From the NCBI GenBank assembly GCA_010645155.1, contig CM021316.1:998814-1062813 (forward strand): 64,000 nucleotides of DNA, read 5' to 3'. Made by a program: the position numbers and the translations under genes. The notes under the pieces were generated by a model that was not told where the DNA came from, did not search any database, and was given only the letters and a program-made list of their open reading frames with translations. The DNA comes from Tigriopus japonicus (taxonomy: Eukaryota; Arthropoda; Copepoda; Harpacticoida; Harpacticidae). How positions within the stretch are numbered: position 1 is the stretch's first letter; each line of letters begins with the position of its first letter. Of the stretch, positions 24,700-37,100 are shown one piece after another.

Positions 24700-25010
24700 A
24701 TGAACCAAATGTGCCAAAATGTCTATAAAACGGCATTTGTAATTAACAGTCAGTGTTCTCATATACGCAAAAAACTGATCCATCTATGGGTACAAATTGA
24801 AAATTCTTTTATCAAATCAGTTAGGTGTCAAGTGTGCCTCCAAAAACTACCCATTTAGGATAAGTATATTGAGTATTTTAGTGCACACAAACAAAATTAC
24901 CAAGTAATGGCGTTGTCAAAAAACTATTTTTGAAATATGCAGCTTATTTTTCAAATATTTTGGGCTTTTCTCTTTTTAGCAAATACTTCTCCAGGCCTTA
25001 ATTATAAAAA
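24700..25010 (+). repeat. Dispersed repeat shared with 12.53-12.80 kb
   Basis: Contains GTGCACACAAACAAAATTAC, AATGGCGTTGTCAAAAAAC and ATATTTTGGGCTTTT, aligning in order with 12.53-12.80 kb. Non-coding. Confidence 0.55.
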
Positions 25011-25418
25011 GTTTGGTTCATAAATGCCGAATTGCTACAATTTTTCAATTTTTCAACAGCCTGAATCAAAATATTTTATATAAGTTGTAATTTATTTGGC
25101 CGTTTGCTTTAGCATTTTGATAACTTTTTCATGCTTTCCCTGAACTTCAGCTATTAGTTCAAATACGACGGCCTCTAATACGACAAACTTAGAGCAAGAA
25201 GTGATCGCAAAAATTGGGTAAAAGTATGACTGAAATTTATCTTGCTTTTTTTAAGTAAATGTTCCTTCACAATTTTTAAGAATTTTGAATTCAATCAAAA
25301 TTACTTTGTCTCGAACAAGTGGGCGTTGGTTTCAGATTTTTTTCTTCTTTTCCTTTCAATTAGAAAGGCTAGAAGTTTCATGAAGTAAGATCTGACCCTC
25401 TGCTTTAAACACTGGCTC

Positions 25419-26457
25419 CACACGGTGTTCCGAATGGCTTTTTAGGTTTGAATCAAAATACCCAAAGACATCATGACACTTTTTGGACCCAAAATTCAAT
25501 AGGAAACAAGTTTACTTTTATTGTATTATGTAAGTTTAGGCCCAGGGAAAAAATTAAATACCAAAAAACTTATCAATTATAACATTCTTAAATAATTTCT
25601 TTAACCCATATTTAGAAACCATTTAGTTACCTTATGAATTCAAATTGAATAAAAATTCATTCATCAACAGCTGAGTTATCTGACTTTGAATGGTCCATTT
25701 TTGACCCCAAAAAGCCAAAAAACGCCACAGTTGTATGAAAAAACAAATTCCCAAAGATTTCACATAGCTTTTCAATATTGCAAAAAATAAATGATTTTTT
25801 TGAGTTTTGGAACTTTTATCAAAATAGCTCAAAATAAGAAAAAATATCACTTAAAATGCACTTAAACAAGATTTTTGGAAAGCATATTTCATAACTATTT
25901 AGAGTACGCTATGATGTGTGTTCTGCCAAAATTACAAATAAATATGTTGAACAGATTCATATCCAAAATTACGATTTCTAGAAGGACCATGTTCAAAATA
26001 GACTAAATTCAAAACTTGAAACATTTACTGATTTTTTCAAAACTTTTAAGTATTACTCAACTTTGAGTGTCTTTGATACTGCAAAAGATTTTTTTTATCG
26101 GAAAATGTATTTTTAAATGCCTTTTAGGTGATATTTTTTTCTTATTTTGAGCTATTTTGACATGAGGCCCAAAATTCAAAAAAAAAAAAAATATTTTTGC
26201 AATCTCATTGCAGTATTTTGCAGTATTCAATTTGAATTCATAAGGTAACTAAATTGTCTCTAAATATGGGTTAAATAAATTATTTGAAAATGTTATAATT
26301 GATAAGTTTTTTGGTATTTAACTTTTTCCCTGGGCCTAAACTTTTATAATACAATAAAAGTAAACTTGTTTCCTATTGAATTGTGGGTCCAAAAAGTGTC
26401 ATGATGTCTTTGGGTCTTTTGATTCAAACCTAAAAAGCCATTCGGAACACCGTGTCC
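25419..26457. mobile_element. Long-inverted-repeat (foldback-like) element
   Basis: Starts CCACACGGTGTTCCGAATGG and ends with the inverted form GCCATTCGGAACACCGTGT. The arms can be followed for several hundred bases: TTTTGGACCCAAAATTCAAT, CAAGTTTACTTTTATTGTA, ACTTATCAATTATAACATT, ACCATTTAGTTACCTTATGA. The loop is short and AT-rich, and there is no reading frame. Diverged arms of the same family lie at 8.48 kb and 11.9-12.5 kb. Confidence 0.8.
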
Positions 26458-26523
26458 ACAAATTTGACTCATTTGCTTGAGTAATTCCGAGTTTCGCCTC
26501 CTTCAGGTTGCATGCAGGGTGAG

Positions 26524-26810
26524 TTAGCCGAGAGACTTGTCGACGCTCTTGCTCCATGAAATGGGACAACAAAGCCACCCTGCCATATAATGTAATTTAA
26601 TGACAAAAGAATACCGCAACATTCCCAAAACGCACAACATAACACACCTATCTTCGAAGTATGTTTTAACGTCCACAGAACATAGGACATAATTATACTT
26701 GTCAAAATACCACCGGAAACCATAGTGATGCAACTTAGAAGGTGTTATTGTTAGAAAAATGTGGATTGCTGTTCACTTACCTTGTTGATGGACCCATAGT
26801 TGGTCGCCAT
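26524..26810 (-). CDS. Candidate small two-exon gene, unrecognised
   Basis: Exon 26810-26781 encodes MATNYGSINK and ends at a strong donor AACAAG|GTAAGT. The next acceptor, TTCTAAG at 26734, opens a phase-0 frame to a TAA at 26524. The 79-residue product would be rich in Cys, Tyr and aromatic residues, with no domain I know. A second frame over the same exon is more hydrophobic but does not match the phase of exon 1. The first exon looks convincing; the second is weak and further exons may exist downstream on the minus strand. Confidence 0.25.
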
Positions 26811-27558
26811 GATCGTGTGAACAACCGGTCTTCGCCGTGTGGGTCGTGCTTATTTTAGCTGATTTTTTGGGTGGTCCCACCACCCAAGGTATTCAAAAGG
26901 GACAGCAGCTCGGAAAAGATTGAGCCCAAGAAGGATTGTTTTTGCCCTTCACCCACAGATCAAGAAGAGGACTGTTGCGATATAGGAAAAGTGCATGCTA
27001 TCAGTTCAAGTTTGCGTCATTGATTGGGCTCAGTGACCGCGTATTTGTATCTCCCTTATTTGAGGAAACGGTACTTTGTTGTTGATGGTGATGTTTTTCA
27101 TCTCGTTTAGGGGAAGTCTTCGTAAATACATACATACACCCTCACACGAGTTTGAACTGGCATATTTCTAGTTCTTAAAAACTGTATGACTAATTGTGGA
27201 CCTTGAACTCATTTTCTATCAAGATCATCTGAACCTAGGTCATTGCTTTGAAGGAAAAAAGTTTGTGGCTCATCAGTGAATGTTTGTTGGGGAAGATTAC
27301 ATAGATCTGAAAATAGTATTTATTTGTGAATTTATTATTTTGTTTTTCATCATAGTTTTGACGTGATGCGTGAAAATACGGTATACTGGACAACGAGACT
27401 TAGAGACGAGAAACATCGCACTTGGTAAAAAAATGCATTGCCTTATACAATTGATGTCATCGTTTTATTTATCTTCATTACACAGTTTTTGTTACTAAAA
27501 GGTAAGGAAAGCTCAAAAACAACAATGTGAACCACCAATATAACAATGTATAATAGTT

Positions 27559-27807
27559 TCGTAATAGACCGAAAAATCTATAGAAACAGAGCCCGAAAGT
27601 TTTAGTCGAAAGAGGGCTTAACCGAAACCCTAAGTAGGCACTCGCAAATTTTAAAAAATCAGAAAACCTAAATTTCAGAGGTTTTTGGACGATTTTTTTT
27701 TTCGATTTTGTTGTCAAACTCCATCTTTTGCAATGCATGTGTGCTTTAAGTTTCGGTAGGCAAAATCGAAACTGAAAGTTCGGCCGAGCGCTTTCGGTCC
27801 ATCACTA
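27559..27807. mobile_element. hAT-like MITE, diverged copy
   Basis: Ends in CTTTCGGTCCATCACTA, with a degraded left end TCGTAATAGACCGAAAAA. The interior matches the family: GGTTTCGGTTAAGCCCTC (here inverted), AATTTCAGAGGTTTTTGGAC and GTTGTCAAACTCCAT. No target duplication can be seen. Confidence 0.75.
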
Positions 27808-28328
27808 AATAATACATTACAACTTAGATTAGGCTTATGTTCGAGTACTACCAGCACAATAAGCTTTTGACGAACAATGCCAAAAAGGTTTAAATCCTGA
27901 TTTGAACCCAAAGTAGAGTTCACCACATGTCCTGATTGATCACGTGAAAGCAATGTTTGGTGAAGAAAACGCCTCCAAGAGCATCTTGGCAACACTACGT
28001 AGCATAGTGGGAGGAAAGGAACGATTGATTGCACTTACATTATTGCGATATATTAGTGAAATCGGAATAATACAGGGAGCGTAAATCACAATGGAGTCTT
28101 GAAATGGATCATAACCAAGCTGATTCACATGCACAAATAGTGTCCGGTGTGCTTAAAAACAATTTATCAAGCAACCATTAGCTTCGAGGTTATGAACACA
28201 TTGCTGAACTACTCGAAACTGATCTGTGAGGTTGATAGAAGTGTCACTAAAAAGATAAACATGAAATTGTGTTCTTTTCCTTACTCGGAACTCAGATTTT
28301 AATTTTCTTCATTATTGTTTTAACTAGG

Positions 28329-28820
28329 GGTGCAGATTTCAGGCAAATAAGATTTTATGCCCAAAAACATGTTCATTTGCTATTTGTTAGCATTTCAAGT
28401 TAGCCATATTTCACATAAAAATGTGCCATCATATGCCATATTTCACTATATTTGCCATTTTTGGGGAATTAAATGCAAAATTTGTCGTTTTTTGGGCAAA
28501 TCAATTCAAATAATGTCTTTTAGTTCAAAATAGGAGAAAAAAATTTGCCCAAAATGTTTTGTTTAAAGGGTATTAAAAGATTTGTATTGTAAAAAAGAGT
28601 ATATTTTCTCTGAATGTTCATATACTTGCATTCCACTTGTTTGTTGGTGAAACATAATACTCATTTTTCAAATTTTGTGGCCAGTTTTGCTATATTTTAG
28701 TAAGTTTTTGTGTCTCTTTGCCATTTTATTTGCCATTTCTTTGTTTATTTGCCAATTTGGACGCTTTTTTGCCATTTTTGGGGCCTAAAAGGCATGTTTT
28801 ATTTGCCAGAAATCTGCACC
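28329..28820. mobile_element. Inverted-repeat element with GGTGCAGATTTC ends
   Basis: Left GGTGCAGATTTCAGGCAAAT and right inverted GGTGCAGATTTCTGGCAAAT form terminal repeats of about 25-35 bp. The interior contains many TTTGCCATTT and TTTGGGCAAAT motifs and has no reading frame. A second, left-truncated copy lies at 37.58-37.91 kb in a BCAS3 intron. Confidence 0.7.
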
Positions 28821-30553
28821 ACAATTTATAACACGTATTTCCAATTCTAGTACTTCTAAAGAGAGAAACAGGCTACTTTGTTTTGCCATCAGAGCAATTG
28901 GAAATGGTGCATGTCGTCCTTTTTGTCGAGGAAAATGTGTACAAACCTCAAGAATAGACTAATTCGTCTTGAACTTATGATTAGTCAAAACTAGAGTCCT
29001 TAGACCAAACTAATAAACCAACCTCATGGGCCCAAAAGGTACTTCTGAAAGTAACCAATGCATTTTGAGTAGAGTGTGTGGAAATATTTTTTTTCGCTGT
29101 GGAGCAGAAATCCCAAACGTTTCATAGCTCATGGTTGACGCTCGTGATCGATGATGATGTCTCTGCCCTCCATTTATGTGTTATGATACTTAACAGCATA
29201 ACGATGTGAAACGATATCTGTTGTGTCCATAACAGTAAAATTATTAATAAGATATACAAAACACCATGTTAAAAAAGCGCTTTCGGATTTGGTCTTTAAG
29301 TTGAGTCCTCAAGTTGGCTTTTATTTGCCATAAAATTTCGCTTTTTCACTTTGAAGGTGAGAACTGGTCTAAAATATTTGAAATTTTCTCGAAAATATGA
29401 CATATGTTCAAAACTTTTGTGTAGTTTTTATTAAAAAATGATATGAGAAATTCAGAAGGTCAAATTTGGTTTTTCCTTTTAAATTTTAAACTCAAATTTG
29501 CACTAGATGTCAATCACAAAAATACCAAGAAAAAAGATGTGTTCGGGAAGTGCTTGTGAAACATTGAATTCAAACAGATTTTCATTGAATTGCAATGATG
29601 AAAGCAGAAAACACTAAAATTGCAATTTGTTGCAGAAAAACGAAGAGATACCAAAATTTGGCTAAAAACATCAAAAGTTTCAACCTTTGTCCGAGCCCTA
29701 CTGATATGTTAGTTCGAATAATATATTTTATGACACCCAAAATGACAATCAGCACAATTAAGACAATTTTGATTGGAAATCAGAAGTGATCAATCTGCTA
29801 TTGTGTCTGCAATTTTGCTTTAAATCTCACCACCGCATACATTATTCAAAAAATGTAGTTTAGACTTTTCTACAACAGAGAACAAGTGTTCTAGGAAAAG
29901 AAATAAATTTTGACGTTGTATATTGGGAAACAATTTGGAATCTTTCAAGACCAAAGTTTTGTTGACCATACGTCTCTGAAGCAAATTTTGCAACGTGCCT
30001 TCCCTTATCACAGAGGTTTTTGTGAAAAACTGCAATATGCAATTCCTGTGTCTTTTTCTGGAAACACTTAAAGCGTCAGACATTCGAAAAGAAACAAATT
30101 CAGGGTGATGAAACTAGAAGTAGATGCCCTTTTTCACAAAAGTTTTCCGCACCTTTCCATTACAGTTGATTATAAATATATACAAAAGTAGGAGCGAAAA
30201 GAACAAAATATGATTGAATTTTGAAACATTCCTCTGCTCTCCATATTGCCAACGCCCGCATTGATAGTATTAAAAATGTGATTTTCAAACGCTTTTTTCT
30301 CGAAATTTACAGAGTCACTTTTCAACAGGCACAGAATACACATACCTTAAAAACAACACTTTTGAAATGTCCTAAAACTATTTTTGTCACAACTTTTGTC
30401 TTTTGGATCAAATCATAGAGCAGAAAAAAATGAGTCGATTAGGTTTTCGCAATAAGTTGTTTGGTCTCCATTAAACTCGAAATTTTTCATAAGAAAAGCG
30501 TATGTTATTACATCGAGCGAAAACATTCCCATTCGGTAAATGAAAGCGATAAT

Positions 30554-30882
30554 TAGTGATGGACCGAAAGGGCTCATAACCGAAACCGAAAGTTTCGGCC
30601 GAAAGAGGGCTTAACCGAAACCGAAACCGAAAGCAGCTGATTACAAAATTGTTCAAATGCAAAATCTGCCTTAAAAATTAGAATGCTCATGTGTTCGATG
30701 TTGGGTAGTCGCAAATTTTGAAAAATCGGAAAACTTAAATTTCAGAGGTTTTTGGACCAATATTTTTTTTGATTTTGTTGTCAAACTCCATTTTACATAG
30801 TGCTTGTCTGCTTTCGGTTTCGGTAAGCATAACCGAAACCGAAACCGTAATTTCGGACGAAAGCGCTTTCGGTCCATCACTA
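30554..30882. mobile_element. hAT-like MITE with perfect 8-bp target duplication
   Basis: The element runs from TAGTGATGGACCGAAAGGGC to CGCTTTCGGTCCATCACTA. It is flanked by GCGATAAT at 30546-30553 and 30883-30890. Short terminal inverted repeats starting TAGTGATGG plus an 8-bp duplication are the hallmarks of the hAT superfamily. The subterminal regions carry arrays of ACCGAAACCGAAA on both sides. 329 bp, non-coding. Confidence 0.9.
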
Positions 30883-31973
30883 GCGATAATCAATGGAATA
30901 CTACGCTCAACTGAACATCCATCCTGCATTCAGAATCAAATTTCAATGGTCGATTTGTACTTTGTGTATAAAACATTGACAGCGACAGCAGCAGCTATCA
31001 AAGCCAAACAGACTGCTGCGTAATTTCCACAACCCATAAACATTTCATATCTTTTCTGCTCAGTAACCCATGCCCACCTAACCATCACATCCTCGAAACA
31101 TCTCTTATATTCCTAAGGAAACCATTATGAAAGTATGTTTGCATAAGATACTTATTCTATGGCTAACTAGGGCTTGTTTCCAAGGGGAAATGTCAGACAA
31201 AGACGATCAGAACGAGCATCTACCAATCAGCTGATTGGAAGACACAGCCCAGCTGTCGTTTCAAATGGGCTCGCTGCCTTGATTCTTGATCCAGGGGTAC
31301 TGTCACGGACATAACTATAGACTTAGCAAACAGGGTTGCCATTTGGAGATGAAAATGTGTTAAAGGGGAAGATTTCTGGCGTTTAGTCATAAGTGTTGTT
31401 GAAAAAATGCAGGTGGAAAAAGTCAATCTTATCATTATTTTTTGATGAAAATAAGTAGGGATAGTAGTTTGAATAGTGTTTTATTGCGACCTTTTTACTC
31501 ATTGGATACAATGGATCACAATGTGATTGTAACTGTGTGCAGTTTTAATGTTGAGGGTAAATGATTAGCTTTTGTTTATGAAGGGTTGAAACGCGCAAAT
31601 TGCGTTCCCGTTACATTAGCACGTGTGCTCTTGAATGATTGTGTTTGACTTTGATTTTTATAGTCAATGTTATGAACTGTCTGAATTGGTATCATTTTCG
31701 TGTTGAGACAAATGTAAATCTACATTTTCACTTTTTTGATTGATCAACTTTCAAACCTACCATGAATGAAATTATCAAAAATATAGTTAAAGTTCTTTTG
31801 AAGAACTGAGCCTGAGAGAGCTCTTTGTGATCTTGGAAAAATATGCAAATATAGCAGAAATACTGAACTTGCAAACATTGGCAAGAAATGCGCTCGCTTT
31901 TCTTGCCAAAGCAAAAAATTGAATTTGAAGAGACCTGACGCTGATTTTTTTTTCATTTTTTTCTTAATTTGAG

Positions 31974-32228
31974 AGTGCGATTTGGAAGAGAGAACAAGAA
32001 CGTTTTTGGAAGGGAAAAGGCCAAGATTCTGACCTTCTCGCTCAAAGAGAGGCTGGCGAGCCTGAAACCTCAGTTGATTGAGCAGAGAAGACAAAAGAAA
32101 TTCGGAGAGAAACAATTTGACAGTTTGGGACTCAATTTCATTCCGCGATTAACTTTGAAAAGTGCCATCAAAAACCATTCATTGAGAGGCTGCGGATCCA
32201 CGGATCCCGTGGAAGCCTTCATTCATGA
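31974..32228 (+). CDS. Possible isolated coding exon, unrecognised
   Basis: A GC-richer open frame bounded by a pyrimidine-rich tract and AG at 31973 (a second AG is at 31976) and a donor, CATGA|GTAAGC, at 32228. The encoded peptide is highly charged (VRFGREN.., LKERLASLKPQLIEQRRQKK). Base composition stands out from the AT-rich flanks. I see no partner exon, so this may be an exon of an unseen gene, a decayed gene, or chance. Confidence 0.2.
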
Positions 32229-33528
32229 GTAAGCCTCATTCATCCCTTTATCGACCCGATCCAAAACCAGAGCGTCAATTCCAAAACTGAAAACTGCGCA
32301 ATTGAACGAAAAAGCCTTTTTAAATCGCTAGAACATCAACAGAGCCCGGATTTCAACGCCAAATGCGATTAAATCTCTCAAAAAGAGCGGAAAACGGGCT
32401 GAACACGCCCATTTTTTCCTGATCAGAAGGCGATAGTCTCTCAAAAAAATCGGGGTTTTATCTGAAAAATGTGGACTTGTCATTAGTTGAGCCTAACACT
32501 AGTTTTCGCAATGACGGTATCCTTTGTTTTCATTATGACAAATTTAATCCTAAATTGTAATTGATTCGACTCGTGAATCTTTGAATAATTTAAGAAGCAA
32601 TTTGAATTATTTCTGATGAAATCATTCCCCAGTCATGATGAAACAAAGCAAAGGATTTGCAAGATTCAAAGATTGTTTATTGTTTTGTTTTGCCCGCATT
32701 TTGATACAGTTTGTTTTTGTGTTAAAGACCAGGTTTATCTCAACGAATAAAACCAAATGATGCAACCATGTACACAGAATTTGCATCCGTTTTCTTAAGA
32801 CCCATTGTCATTAAAAGGATGAAAAAATGGCATTTTAAAAATTTTGTCTCCGCAAAGAATACTCAAGGCACGTTAATCGACCTAACCGTTACCCTAGTTA
32901 TTAACCTTGAACCCAATCAAGGCGCATAATTAAGGGTGCAAAATTTTGGTGAAATAGCTAAACCTTTTTTGATAAGAATGGGTAATCCAAGGCCAACAAA
33001 TATGTTTTGTCTATTCTTCTAAGTCAAAGTTACCCGCATATAAATGTGGAGGTGTCATTTTTGGACTCTGTTCTGGAGGGTATTCTGTTTTTTGTGTAGT
33101 TTGTTATGCGGTTTTCTGCTTCAAAATATGGAAATGAATTAAATCTTATAATGGATTGATCAAATCAGGGCTTCTCCTCAACGATAGGAGGAACTAAGAT
33201 TGGCTTCAACTTAATTGATAAATTCAACATTAAAAACCATATTTTTCTCAAGTCAAATTGCATGGAAATTTGCCTCTTCACATGAGTTATGAATTTTGCT
33301 TATTTTTATAGTAGTAACACATTGTTGTAATCAAACGGTTGCAACATAGAGTTAAAGGTGAAAGCTATAGGCCTTCAAAATTCGATTTTTATGCCATAAA
33401 TATGTTGGGAGATAATCATGTTCATGAGCAAAAAGGGGTACATTATAAAGCATTTTTTCTCTTGCACTTCTTGGTTTGACTAGCTTTTTCCAAGGTTCGC
33501 GTGAAAGACACTGTCGTTAGTATTCAGA

Positions 33529-34040
33529 TAACGCTTCTTTCCCATGAGTTTCTGTTGTATATAAACACTGTTGAAATAGTCCAAAAATAAGGAATATATG
33601 TTAGAAATTTACCATCTAAAAGTCACACATTTCCCACTGTTTATCGCATTAAAAATCCAACGCTTCTTTCCCATGAGTTTCTGCAGTATATGATACTGTT
33701 GTAATATTCCAAAAATAAGGAATTTATGGTAGTATAGTAATATACCATCTAAAAGTCACACATTTTATCGCATTAAAAATCCAACGCTTCTTTCCCATGA
33801 GTTTCTGCAGTATATGATACTGTTGTAATATTCCAAAAATAAGGAATTTATGGTAGTATAGTAATATACCATCTAAAAGTCACACATTCTATCGCATTAA
33901 AAATCCAACGCTTCTTTCCCATGAGTTTCTGAAGTATATGATACTGTTGTAATATTTCAAAAATAAGGAATATATGGTAGTATAGTAATTTACCATCTAA
34001 AAGTCTCACTTATCCCACATTTTATCGCAAAAAAAATCCA
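33529..34040. repeat. Tandem repeat, four copies of about 123-131 bp
   Basis: Copies start at about 33529, 33660, 33783 and 33907 with CGCTTCTTTCCCATGAGTTT. Each contains CCAAAAATAAGGAAT, TTTACCATCTAAAAGTC (or its ATACC variant) and TATCGCATTAAAAATCCAAC. Copies 2 and 3 are nearly identical; 1 and 4 are more diverged. The block ends about 120 bases before the BCAS3 start codon and may overlap its promoter. Confidence 0.85.
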
Positions 34041-34159
34041 ACACTTATTTTCCCGCCCTTGAGCTATTATATTCATATGATCTCCGTCCTTTCCAGATGA
34101 TTAAGCGAGCTGTTCTTTGGCTCCCGACCTCTTGACCCGCCTCCCCTATTGCGATCACC

Positions 34160-37100
34160 ATGATGTCGGCTGCCTCTGATCCACCCCCTGGCCTCAAGAG
34201 TATGGCATCCGGGACGCAATCGGGCGGGGCCGTGATCCGCCCACAACCCGTCACGGAGAAATCCTTGATGGAATCGGTGGCTGGATTCATCCACGATGTT
34301 CAGGCCATTCATCACACCCATCTGGGCGCTCACGCCCCCAACAACGACCCCAAAGTTCACGTAACTTGGGCAAGATTCGAAACCACCGACCTCAACGACG
34401 TTCGATTGCTTCCCGAGAACTCGGAATCCAGTGGTAAGTCACGTATTTTTTAGAATGAATGTCTATAAACGATATCGATGGGTCCATGACCGGAAAAGTT
34501 AAAAATATGCTCCAAATGACACTTATTTATGTATTTATTTATTTTCAAAAAGTTGGGCCATGAAAATATTTATGGATTTATTTGTTTATTTTCAAAAAGT
34601 TGGGCCATGAAAATATTTATGGATTTATTTGTTTATTTTCAAAAAGTTGGGCCATGAAAATATTTATGGATTTATTTATTTGTTTATTTTCAAAAAGTTG
34701 GGCCATGAAAATATTTATGGATTTATTTATTTGTTTATTTTCAAAAAGTTGGGCCATGAAAATATTTATGGATTTATTTATTTGTTTATTTTCAAAAAGT
34801 TGGGCCATGAAAATATTTATGGATTTATTTATTTGTTTATTTTCAAAAAGTTGGGCCATGAAAATATTTATGGATTTATTTATTTGTTTATTTTCAAAAA
34901 GTTGGGCCATGAAAATATTTATGGATTTATTTATTTGTTTATTTTCAAAAAGTTGGGCCATGAAAATATTTATGGATTTATTTATTTGTTTATTTTCAAA
35001 AAGTTGGGCCATGAAAATATTTATGGATTTATTTATTTGTTTATTTTCAAAAAGTTGGGCCATGAAAATATTTATGGATTTATTTATTTGTTTATTTTCA
35101 AAAAGTTGGGCCATGAAAATATTTATGGATTTATTTATTTGTTTATTTTCAAAAAGTTGGGCCATGAAAATATTTATGGATTTATTTATTTGTTTATTTT
35201 CAAAAAGTTGGGCCATGAAAATATTTATGGATATATTATTTGTTTATTTTCAAAAAGGTGGGCCATGAAAATATTTATGGATTTATTTATTTGTTTATTT
35301 TCAAAAAGTTGGGCCATGAAAATATTTTTGGATTGAGATTATTTATCAACTTTTTTGTTGCAATGCAAAATGTCACAACACTAAAAGCTGTGGTCATTTT
35401 ATATGTCTTAAACCTGGTCTCTCAAAGTTTGAGGTTGCAAATAATTTGGGTTGTTCTTTCACCTACCCAACTCGAAAACTAAAAAAAGGGAATTCTTTTA
35501 AAAGTCAAATCTTTTAAGTTTAATTATACACCAAAGTATGTCTCAAACAGAGAAATGAAAGGGAACTTATTTTTTTACAATCCACGCTCTTATTGTAGGG
35601 AACGCTTCGCCCTTGCTCTTAATATTGGGCTACACGCAAGGGGTTCAAATCTGGTTGGTGCCCATCAATGGCGAGGCCAAAGAAGTACTGTCGTGGAAGC
35701 GCGGGTCCGTCAAGACGCTGCGCGTGTTGCCCAAGCCCGAGAATTCGTTTGGCGTGCCCGACAACTTTGCCCACTGTAGACCTTTGATCGCGCTCGCCGA
35801 TGCCACTGGTCCCGGCGCGCCTTTCACTTCAGCCAGTTTTCTGTCGCTTAAAACCGGCGAGCAGGTGAGTGAATGAGATCTAATAAGTTTCCTTACCACC
35901 AACTGGATTAGATCCTACGGGGCTCGAACCTTCACCGTTTCGGAAGCATTAATTATTTGCAAAGGGTTTTTTATGGTTTATTTATTACTGTTTAGAATGT
36001 GTTTTGCTTGATAATTTTTTGTTGATTTCGCCATTTCAGCACTAATTTACTTTTTTGCGATTTTTCTTATTGTTGGAAAAAATATTGATTTGGCCGCAAA
36101 ATGAATTAAATTTTTTCTTTCCATTTACATTTTTTTCGCATTTTTCCTATCATTTGGTCAAAAAAAAAACATTGTTTTCAAATTACAATGATTTCCATGT
36201 ACACGTATAAATTGCTTTTATTTTACAAATCTTAACCTTTGCACTTCAGTTTGAAATATGTTTTAACTATTAATGAAATTTTCGTTAGCTTTTTCGGTAT
36301 TTATAAAGACTTGTTGTAACGAGAGTCGAAATCTCAGACTCTCGATTCCGGTTTAACCGAAGCACAAACGCACCAAAAAGATCAAATTTTGGGACAAAAA
36401 ACTGTCTGTCTATCCATAGAATACAGCTTTCGTTTCGTTGCAAAATATATTTTTAGGTTTTCAGTCAGACACTTACAGCTTTGGCCCAATTTCAAGCAAA
36501 TAAAAAGATCACTCTTTAGTTAAAAAGTCAATTTTTCTTTGCTCATCTTGCCATGTTCTTTAGTCTCATATCTTATTTGTATTATTTGTCCTTAAATCCT
36601 CTAAAAACGATGGCAGTTAAATCAGTTTATTAATCAAATAGCACCTAAATTCGACACTTCCTTCAATGCTTCGTATATCCATACATGAAGAGGTATCCGA
36701 ATCTGCCAACAATTATTTGTCTCTATACCAAATGTCACATCAAGATGATGAAGCATAGTAAATAGTATACAACAAAAATCTAAAAAGGCCAATAACATAT
36801 AAAACCAAGTCAGATAAAAACTAACTTCATATCTCAATTCTCAACAGGTGCACAATATCAAGTTCAACTCTGAGATTGCCGATATCGTGGTGAATCGTCG
36901 TGTGATCGTGATCAGTTTCCGCGAGAAATTCGCCCTCTTTGACGCTTGTAGTTTGGATGCCCGATTCACCATTACCTCTTGTTATCCAAGTCCAGGTGTG
37001 CATTCCAACCCCATTTCCCTAGGGGATCGATGGTTAGCCTACGCCGATCAGAAATTGGTGCCCATTCATCGCTCTTTTGGGGGCATGGAGTGCGATGGGT

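Larger units (their letters stand above)
24048..34159. other. Intergenic, transposon-rich
   Basis: No firm gene. Contains a foldback element (25419-26457), hAT-like MITE copies (27559-27807, 30554-30882), another inverted-repeat element (28329-28820), a tandem repeat block (33529-34040), and two weak coding candidates (26524-26810 minus, 31974-32228 plus). The remainder has nothing recognisable. Confidence 0.55.

Noticed and set aside
34582..35336. Open frames of about 200-235 codons on both strands
   Set aside because: They are created by the 51-bp minisatellite, whose unit is divisible by three and lacks stops in these frames. They lie inside BCAS3 intron 1.
36312..36346. CGAGAGTC and GACTCTCG hairpin in BCAS3 intron 2
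   Set aside because: A single short stem without a run of T or a conserved context; no regulatory meaning can be assigned.
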